A DNA stretch of 64,000 nucleotides from NCBI GenBank assembly GCA_028753945.1, contig JAPNXP010000003.1, forward strand, positions 5,270,001 to 5,334,000, in the 5' to 3' direction. Shown piece after piece: positions 57,524 to 64,000 of this stretch; position 1 is the first letter of the stretch; each line of letters starts with the position of its first letter. The position numbers and the translations under genes were made by a program. The notes beneath the pieces are model-generated. The model was not told where the DNA came from. It saw nothing but the letters and a program-made list of their open reading frames with translations, and did not search any database. This stretch comes from Hexactinellida sp. DTS-2022. Lineage: Eukaryota; Porifera; Hexactinellida.

Positions 57524-58827
57524 TCAGTATTTCCATCTCTTCAAAAGATAGAAAACAACAAAAGGCCAAACAACTAAAATAGAATACACAAGAGACGGCA
57601 GGGAGAATACAGAACTCAGTAGCCTGTTATCAGCTCTACCGATAACAGAATCCTTCAGGCTGTTCAGACTATTAACAATAGCACTCAGTTCAGTGCGAAT
57701 GCGAGACAGCACAGTGATTAGCTGCGTTACATCTTGCAGCTGCAGCTGTTGCTGTTGCTGACGCAGGTGTGCCAACCTGTGCTCCGAAGAGCTGCTGGCG
57801 TCCGACGCGTGGTTGTCGGAGCTGGGAGCAGAATCTGACTGCACCTGCGATATGCTGGGGGCTGTGATGTGATGGAAGTTATCCTCGCTTCGCTCTTCGG
57901 CCAGCTTTGCGTCCCAGAACTCTTCCTTCCCCTCTCCCTCCGGTTGCGACCCTCTCAGCTTAAGGAGCAGCGCGTTAACGTCCGCAGGTCTCTCCGGGGT
58001 CTCTTCTATCATACGGCAGAGCTCTGTCAGGTACACCTGCAGGGTAAGAGCAGTAATATATAAACTGAAGGAAATTAGGAAATTAATTGTAACGAGATTC
58101 ATAGGCTTCTGTATATACTCGAATAATCGCCCCCCAAAAGAGTAAATACAATTTTTTCCCGGAGTAAACATATTTATTAATATAAGTTTCAATAAGATTA
58201 TCAGCCGATTATCAGATGTAATAATTTGTAATAAAGTGCGATATTCTCGAAAATTAATAAAAACTTTTGGTCCCAAATGGCGGGAAAAAAACTAAAATCG
58301 CCTAGGTTCCTATTCGAGTAAGTACGGTATATCTACTAATGCTACAAATGCAAATTGCTAGACACAGAGATGTTGCATATCTGTGCTGTTTACGGAAGTA
58401 CAGTACCTGGTTAGATCAGTAATTATCACCTTACATAGAGCAGAATAAAGAATTGTAACTAGTTTTTTAAGCTATATCTACTAAGGCTAAGCTATACGTA
58501 TATAGAGATTATTGCATTGATTTCGCATTAAACTTGTATACCTGTGCTATATACAGAGTACAGTACCTGCATGGCCCGGTCCCTGCTGAGCTCGTTGGCT
58601 CGGGTCCAGGCCTCCCACTTGGCTCTAGCCACCATGCTGAAGAAGCTGGGCGCAGGCGCGGTGTTCTCTCCCGCCGTGACGCGCTTGTAGAGTCCGTAGA
58701 ACACCAGCTTCCGCTCGTTGGACGGCTGGATGCCTCCGTCTTTGGGGAGGGCCTGTATCCACCGGGCGGCGGTGTGGAACCTCTCCTCTGTGTCTCCCGG
58801 GACCGACAGGAGGCTGTACTCGGCCAT
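57524..58827 (-). CDS. ACBD5: Acyl-CoA-binding domain protein, ACBD4/5-like, tail-anchored
   Basis: Two exons, 58827-58567 and 58036-57524 (257 residues; junction in phase 0, donor CAG|GTACTG, acceptor CCCTGCAG). Residues ~10-100 form an acyl-CoA-binding domain: FYGLYKRVTAG, then ARAKWEAWTRANELSRDRAM, with the Lys and Tyr positions that contact CoA. EEFWDAKL (125-132), within an acidic stretch, fits the FFAT motif that binds VAP proteins of the ER. A coiled region (~190-215, Gln/Leu-rich) precedes a C-terminal membrane span (~233-250) ending LLKRWKY, a basic tail typical of peroxisomal tail anchors. In vertebrates ACBD4/5 tether peroxisomes to the ER and deliver very-long-chain acyl-CoA. The size is nearer ACBD4 than ACBD5. 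Confidence 0.87.
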
Positions 58828-58899
58828 GCAACTCTAGCTGTGCTATATACCAGCGTTATAGGCAAATAGGGCTGTATGCTTAGCAAATAGGGCTGTATG

Positions 58900-59026
58900 C
58901 ATAGGAGCCAACTTACATTTTTCGGACCCCCCAACCGTCAAGCTTAGGAGTATAATTTTTGAGATTTTCCAAATTAGGACATCCCCCAACAAATTTTTCG
59001 TCGAGGCTTAAAAGTTGTCGCCTATG
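58900..59026. mobile_element. hAT-type MITE with perfect 8-bp duplication
   Basis: GCTGTATG on both sides (58892-58899, 59027-59034), with a third copy at 58871. Ends are CATAGGAGCCAACTT and AAGTTGTCGCCTATG. It lies 72 bases upstream of the ACBD start. Confidence 0.85.
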
Positions 59027-59034
59027 GCTGTATG

Positions 59035-59327
59035 TATTCATTTTGAGTTGGCAAAATCAAAACGAGTTGGTCATAACGAACTCCTCACTTTGAATGAGTC
59101 CAAGTGAATGGGTTGGACACTAAAAATGAATGGATTAGTCAACAAAAATTAGTCCTTTGCAAACTCGTGATGAGTTGATACAACCCTGTAATACCAAACT
59201 AGATTAGCTCAGTCTGATAAACGGGATTATCCATGGTTCAGTAATAGACTTGAACGAATTATAATCTACTATAATTATTTAATTTCCTACGTCACAGCAC
59301 GCTACACATTACTAATCAGACACAGGT
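59035..59327. other. Spacer between ACBD start and RPS14 stop
   Basis: Contains imperfect GAGTTGG/CGAGTTGGTCATAACGA and AATGAATGGATTAGTCA words; no gene. Confidence 0.4.
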
Positions 59328-59783
59328 CTACAGCCTCCTGCCCCTCCGCCCGCCCTTCCTGCGGGTGCTGTCCGAGGGAATCGGCGTCACATCCTCGATC
59401 CGTCCGATCTTCATTCCGCTCCTGGCTAGCGCCCTCAGCGCAGACTGGGCCCCGGGGCCCGGGGTCTTGGTCCGGTTTCCGCCGGTGGCTCGCAGCTTTA
59501 TGTGCAGCGCCGTTACGCCCACCACCTTGCAGCGCTCAGCCACGTCCTGAGCGGCTAGCATCGCCGCGTAGGGAGAGGCCTCGTCGCGGTCCGTCTTCAC
59601 CTTCATGCCACCCGTAACTCGCGAAATTGTTTCGCGTCCAGACAGGTCAGTGACGTGCACAAATGTGTCGTTGAAGGAAGCGAATATGTGACACACCCCG
59701 AATACCTCCTCTCCGTCCCCTGCCACCACTGCCAGCTGAGCCACCTCCTCCTGCTTCTGGGCCTTCCCCGCTCGCTTAGCCAT
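59328..59783 (-). CDS. RPS14: 40S ribosomal protein S14 (uS11)
   Basis: Uninterrupted ORF of 151 residues, the same length as human RPS14, with the family sequence throughout: [77 protein letters not shown] and the basic C-terminus GRRGRRL. The protein sits at the platform of the small subunit near the mRNA exit and takes part in 18S rRNA processing. The coding region is intron-free, which is unusual for a conserved animal ribosomal gene. A pyrimidine-rich stretch cannot be fixed as transcription start by eye. GC content is clearly higher than in the flanks. Confidence 0.97.
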   Translation of the reverse strand: MAKRAGKAQKQEEVAQLAVVAGDGEEVFGVCHIFASFNDTFVHVTDLSGRETISRVTGGMKVKTDRDEASPYAAMLAAQDVAERCKVVGVTALHIKLRATGGNRTKTPGPGAQSALRALARSGMKIGRIEDVTPIPSDSTRRKGGRRGRRL

Positions 59784-59817
59784 TCTATAGTCTCGTTATA
59801 TGCTAGCCATTGGAATA

Positions 59818-59957
59818 CAGTAAACAAGGGATTTATTAATTAAGGACACGGCTTTTTTCCTCTTGCCCAGAGGTCCGTAGCAGTATTTGAAGCTACTTCG
59901 GATTTAGTGACCTTTTTAGCCTGCCCAAACGAGTGTCATTAAATCCAAGGTTTACTG
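59818..59957. mobile_element. Pogo-like MITE upstream of RPS14
   Basis: CAGTAAACAAGGGATTTATT at the left and ATTAAATCCAAGGTTTACTG at the right, TA flanks. It ends 35 bases before the RPS14 start codon, so it probably lies in the promoter or 5' UTR. Confidence 0.65.
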
Positions 59958-60631
59958 TATTACTACTGTAAACCTCTTCCAAACAGGTTAAAGGTACGCA
60001 TAAGAATTTGAATGGATTAGTTAAATTAGTAATCCTTGTAGAATATCATGTACTGTTCGAATGTTGTTACTTAGTGGAATAGATTAGTTACGTAGTCACT
60101 GGAAAGTATTCTTAATATTAATTGAAATCTTAGAGAAATAATAAACTATGTTGCAGTGTAAATCCGAACTTGATGTTTTCACGAATACATTAGTGCAAGT
60201 ACAGTGAACTCCTAATATATAACAAAGTCAAATGGACCCTTCATTTACTTCTTTCTAGCAGAGTTCGTTATAAACGGAGAAAAATCGATTGTTATAAGGA
60301 GAATATATATACATTCGTTATGTACGTATAACTTACTTTATAAGCGGGTATTTCATTATAACGGGAGTTCATCGATGAAACCTCCATTGAGTGCTTTCAG
60401 AGTATTATTCGTTTTTATATCGAATTATATTCGGACTTGCATTGTAACATTAATTCCATAACGGTAAATATTCGGTATCCCATTTCAGGCAAGGATTAAC
60501 CAGGTAGCATTAATCGCAACCTAAGAACTGCCTTACAGTGTTAGTACTGATTAGAGAATCGTAACATAATGCTGATAAATACAGAGTTGGTATTATAGCC
60601 GTTATAATAGCTGAGTTAAGTGACCGGGCGG
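59958..60631. other. Spacer between RPS14 and ODAD1-like gene with a MITE
   Basis: 60202-60370 begins CAGTGAACTCCTAATATATA and ends ATTATAACGGGAGTTCA and looks like another pogo-like MITE. No gene seen. Confidence 0.5.
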
Positions 60632-63496
60632 TCAGTAGTTGTCCCGCGATTGCGTAGACACGCGCTTTCGCTCGTGAGTAGACTTCGTGGCTCTAGAGCT
60701 GGTCGCGCTCCTCTCCACGCTCCGTCCCGTGTCGGTCTCTCTCCGCGTCAGAAACCGGTTCATCCGATTCCGCAGTTCCTCCTGCGTCATCGGTTTGCTG
60801 TCCAACATTTCCAGGTCGGATCCCTCCACAGAGTCGTCCCCTACCGCCGGCGGGACGATCTCAGCTGTGACGTCAAACGAGGCGGAGGCCTCCGCGGGCG
60901 GTAGCAGCAGAGACACGGCCGCTGAGGGGTCGTCTGAGTCGCGGGCGGCGATGTAGGATTTGAGCTCCAAGAGCTCGTCCGTGCGCTGCTCGATCTGCCC
61001 CAGGTGCTGTATTATGTTGTTCTCGGTAACGCCCTGCTGCCCCCCCAGCATGTCGCTTATAACCGCCGCGTTGCAGCCGATCTTAGTGAAGAGACCGCCT
61101 ATGCCCTTCATGAGCTGTCCCAGCAGCTTGTTGGCTGCCTGCAGTCTCTGCTCGTGCTGCTGGGACTCCGTGTCCGTCTGCGAGAGCTCCTGGCGCATGC
61201 CGGAGAGCAGCTGGCCGCGGGAGGCCTCCAGAGAGGCGCCGTCCAACTCGAACCTCTTAACGTCCTCGCGGATCTGCGAGATCTGCTCCTGCACCTGGTC
61301 TATGTCCGAGTTGAGCTCCGACACGTAGTTGAACAGAGCGAAGTTCTGGTCCTCCACCTCCACAAACCTAACAACACAGGCTATCAGATGACGTACATAT
61401 AGTAGCATTTCAAGTCAAGTCAAGTCGCATTTCGCACGAAATTCGCTTGCTAATAGGCGAACTTGCTATTTAGGTACACTTATATAACCTATAGAAAAGT
61501 ACATACAGTAGAACGTCATTAATATGAACACGGTCAATACGAAATTCCAGTACGTACCGGATTTTGAGAATACGAACACAATTTCAGTCCTCTTCAAAGC
61601 CTTTTCAGTACAAATGATATTGGTTAATACGAATTCCAGATAAAGCGAACACACTTTGACTGTCCCATGGTGTTCGTACTAACGAGGTTATAACGTAGTT
61701 CTATTTACTAACTAACTTCTTTATGATCTCATTGATGTCGTACAGCTCTGTAATCTCTCTAATCCTTGCGAACGCCTCTTCATACGTCATCAGTATGTCG
61801 TCCTTCTCCTTAAGCTCGGCTTCCTCTTTCTTTTGGGACAGCAGCACCTCGAAGTCGCCGGTTCTCTCCTCCTCCTTCACCTTCATGAAGTCCTGCAGTT
61901 TCTGTTCGTGGTCGATTCTCCGTTGGTACTCCTTTATCTGCTGCGTGTAGTGAGTCAGGTCCTTCTTGGCTTTCTCTTTGAGCGCCATCATCTTGTTACG
62001 CGACTCCTCCCTCACTTCGTACGCGTTGGTCGCGAGGCTCACTACCTACACAGGAGCAAGTCAATGCTAGTTACACTGTAGTGTTTGGTGAGAAATAACT
62101 AAGGTAATAATCTGAAATAATTATATACAGTAGAACCTCGTTAGTACGAACACGGCTAATACGAAATTCCGGTTAACACGTTAATACAAACACTATTTCA
62201 ATCCCTTTCAAAGCCTTTTCAGTACAAATTATATTGGCTAATACCAATCCTGGATAAGGCAAAAAATATTGGTGCAAATTTTACACCAAGATCGGCCTTA
62301 AAAAAAACCCTGATCTAACAGTAGAAATTAAAATGAATAGCAACAATACGGTCCAATGGAGTGTATGTGCGCGTAAAAAGATACGAATTTCCTAATTAAT
62401 CCCCATAACAAAATGACTATACTACAGTTTACAAAGGACTTACCTCTTTGGTATGATCCCTGGTGTCTGAGAGAATCGACTGAGTCTTCCTGTGTATTTC
62501 GTAGAAAGTCTTCCTCTCGTGTTGCAGATGGCTGATCACATTCCTAAGACGCGCGTTGGTTGCCAGGGTGCTGTTGAACTTAGTAGAGCTGTTCTCGAGG
62601 CGTTTCTGAGCGCACATAATTTGTCTGTTTTGATTGCTGCGCTTTGCGTCCGCCATTAGGAGGCCGCCCAAGCCTATCTTTTGTTTATCGAGAGATTTCT
62701 CCAAACTCAGAATCTCTCTGTCCAGCTCCTTCACACTGGTATCCGCGTTTGTCACCTGGGAATGTTAAGAATAATAATAATAATAATATCACACACTAAA
62801 CTCCCGTTATAAACAAGTCGGATATAACGAAATACCCGCTTATTATAACGAATTCTGAAATACTTCGCTTATATTGAATGAAACGAAGGGTCCCTTGGAT
62901 TACGTTATAACGGGTGTTCACTTTGATAAAATACTGATATCTTCTGTAACAAACGGAATCTAAGAGCCTTAGAGGAAATACTAGTAGTATTGGGAGGGTT
63001 GTCATAAATACTAGTAATTATCTTATTATTATTATAAGGCGAAAACTGCTGTATTTGCTATAAATGTTTATTATACATAGAACCTGCAGTCCTGCATAAT
63101 CCGACACCGTTGGCATAGGGAAATATTGTCGGATTACGCAGGTTCTACTGAATTTGTTACAATCAGAATCTATGAGCCTAATAGTGCTACCTTCTCTTTC
63201 CAGTCGCTCTGTCGCTCCAGCAGCTCCGTCATGGACAGCACCATCTTATCCTTCTGCGCCACCTGCAGCGAGAGGGCCCCCTTCAGCTCCTGGTTCTCTC
63301 TCTCCACGGCCTCGATCAGTCGCTTCTGAGTCAGCAGTGTGTTCTCCTGCCGCTCGCAGTACTGCTTGTCGGAGGAGCTCAGGATGCGCATCTTCCTGCG
63401 CAGCGCGACCAGCTCCTGCCAGCTGTCGTCCTCCTCCGAGACCCCCTCCGGAACCCCGCCCCCCGAGCTACCGGTCTGTCTCCGCGATACAGGCAT
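60632..63496 (-). CDS. ODAD1: Outer dynein arm docking complex coiled-coil protein (ODAD1/CCDC63 family)
   Basis: Four exons: 63496-63191, 62755-62444, 62045-61717 and 61367-60632 (560 residues; human CCDC63 ~563). Junctions are phase 0, 0 and 2; the last donor is AAGAA|GTTAGT. The protein is almost entirely coiled coil. Family landmarks in order: RKMRILSSSDKQYCERQE near the N-terminus, VRE-rich ALKEKAKKDL and EKLQ-type heptads in exon 3, then FVEVEDQNFALFNYVSELN at the start of exon 4, and LFTKIGCNAAVI. These match FARFTYVTELN and LFKKINCDATKI of CCDC63/CCDC114. The C-terminus is Ser/Arg-rich. Members form the docking complex that fixes outer dynein arms to axonemal doublets, so the organism makes motile cilia or flagella. 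Assignment to ODAD1 rather than CCDC63 is not possible from this alone. Introns 1-3 carry pogo-like MITE ends. Confidence 0.88.
61509..61705. mobile_element. Pogo-like MITE in ODAD1-like intron 3
   Basis: CAGTAGAACGTCATTAATATG at the left (in part) and TACTAACGAGGTTATAACGT at the right; TACGAACACAATTTCAG and CAAAGCCTTTTCAGTACAA inside recur at 62176-62228 in the next intron. Confidence 0.6.
62131..62270. mobile_element. Pogo-like MITE fragment in ODAD1-like intron 2
   Basis: CAGTAGAACCTCGTTAGTAC at the left after TA, then the same interior as 61509-61705. The right end is missing. Confidence 0.6.
62797..63152. mobile_element. Two decayed pogo-like MITEs in ODAD1-like intron 1
   Basis: 62800-62925: AAACTCCCGTTATAAACAAG / ATAACGGGTGTTCAC inverted. 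63081-63150: AGAACCTGCAGTCCTGCATAA / ATTACGCAGGTTCTACTG around a short core (first repeat given in part, GAACCTGCAG). Confidence 0.6.
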
Positions 63497-63524
63497 AGCT
63501 ACCGAGTCTACAGTCTTATAAGTA

Positions 63525-63589
63525 CAGTAGAACCTGCATTAGCCGACCCCTATAATCCGGGATTCAGCAGAACCGACACTTTCGACACC
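63525..63589. mobile_element. Pogo-like MITE end upstream of the ODAD1-like gene
   Basis: TA then CAGTAGAACCTGCATTAGCC, the family end, 29 bases before the start codon. The other end is not seen; a different element follows. Confidence 0.55.
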
Positions 63590-63687
63590 GGTGTAAACGC
63601 GTTTTAGGGACCACGTCGCTAAATCGCTAGCGTTTTGGCTATAGGGACGGGGGACCCCGCTGGGCGTCCCCAAAGCGCGATTACACC
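63590..63687. mobile_element. Short palindromic MITE
   Basis: GGTGTAAACGCG at the left and CGCGATTACACC at the right. The inner GTTTTAGGGAC / GTCCCCAAAGC pair extends the inverted repeat, and AGCGATTT-like words and CGGGGGACCCCG palindromes fill the centre. Confidence 0.6.
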
Positions 63688-63688
63688 A

Positions 63689-63722
63689 GTCTTCTCATGA
63701 CATAATTATGTCATGAGAAGAC
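63689..63722. repeat. Perfect 34-base palindrome
   Basis: 17-base arms beginning GTCTTCTCATGACATAA meet without a spacer. It directly follows the 63590-63687 element. Confidence 0.9.
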
Positions 63723-63936
63723 CTTGCAGGCTTTGTGGGCTTGAGGCAGGCTGCAAGCATTGTAGGCTTGGCACCGGTATTGGTCACCCCAGGTTCCTAT
63801 GTAGGGAAACCTGATGTGATGACGGGTGACAGGAGTACACTAGAGGGAACCTAGTGTAGTGTCAGCACGGGACCGACGTAATATGGTGAGTCCCAGCAGT
63901 ACAGTGGTAACTAGGGACGGACGGGCTAAGGTCCAG

Positions 63937-63990
63937 GTGGTCAAGGACTACCCTCCCCTCCTGATGAGTCCTTGTATAGGACGAAACCAC
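63937..63990 (+). ncRNA. Hammerhead ribozyme (core certain, outer stems tentative)
   Basis: CTGATGA (63961-63967), stem II GTCC/GGAC (63968-63971 with 63979-63982) closing a 7-base loop TTGTATA, and GAAA (63983-63986) form the invariant hammerhead core. Stem II is identical to that of the schistosome hammerhead. A stem III of five pairs can form between GTGGT (63937-63941) and ACCAC (63986-63990), placing cleavage after the GTC that ends at 63942 (type III). Stem I would then be only AAGG/CCTC-like with an A-C mismatch, so a type I ribozyme completed beyond the window is the alternative. Animal hammerheads are usually carried by retrozymes or Penelope-like elements. The preceding 200 bases contain further small hairpins (for example ACACTAG/CTAGTGT at 63837-63857). 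Confidence 0.7.
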
Positions 63991-64000
63991 AACCCATGAC

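Noticed and set aside
60687..61402. Plus-strand frames opposite ODAD1-like exon 4 and similar GC-rich antisense frames at 49383-49796, 56060-56353 and 63154-63498
   Set aside because: GC-rich third positions of the minus-strand exons suppress stops on the other strand; no family signature.

Overview
The window looks like animal nuclear DNA, probably from an early-branching invertebrate such as a sponge; I cannot name the species. The evidence is the gene set (DPY30, a SCAMP with NPF motifs and four membrane spans, a tail-anchored acyl-CoA-binding protein, an outer-dynein-arm docking coiled coil, RPS14), short GT-AG introns of roughly 0.2-0.6 kb in the conserved genes, AT-rich spacers, and a heavy load of hAT, pogo-like, Mutator-like and Helitron-type elements.

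Left part (1-14 kb): two tandem copies, both on the minus strand, of a gene I do not recognise. Each exon encodes one pair of C2HC zinc fingers with fixed spacing. Copy B (12573-7573) is complete: three exons, six fingers, all splice phases compatible. Copy A (6559 to the left edge) is cut by the window. The duplicated introns carry a hAT MITE filled with TAACGG hexamers and a decayed Helitron Rep/helicase, kept to different extents in the two copies. At 14.5 kb a single-exon plus-strand gene encodes a tyrosine- and cysteine-rich type I membrane protein.

Middle part (15-46 kb): mobile and repetitive DNA. An intact 819-codon Mutator-like transposase ORF ends in a PHD finger (21.2-23.7 kb). It is followed by a foldback element (24.2-25.4 kb), a compound inverted repeat of about 6.4 kb built from four copies of one unit (26.6-33.0 kb), and a broken Helentron-type element (33.2-45.9 kb; PIF1-like helicase then an endonuclease/exonuclease/phosphatase domain). 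The Helentron is split by a hAT element with perfect 8-bp target duplications and by two large 19-bp minisatellites.

Right part (46-64 kb): gene-dense, with all seven genes on the minus strand: a mitochondrial L16-like ribosomal protein, an ADP-ribosylglycohydrolase, DPY30, a SCAMP, an ACBD4/5-like protein, RPS14, and an ODAD1/CCDC63-like dynein-docking protein. Introns and spacers hold many short pogo-like MITEs with TA flanks. The last bases hold a well-formed hammerhead ribozyme core that continues towards or past the window edge.

Gene models were built by reading splice sites by eye and checking phase. Domain calls rest on recalled family motifs, not searches.
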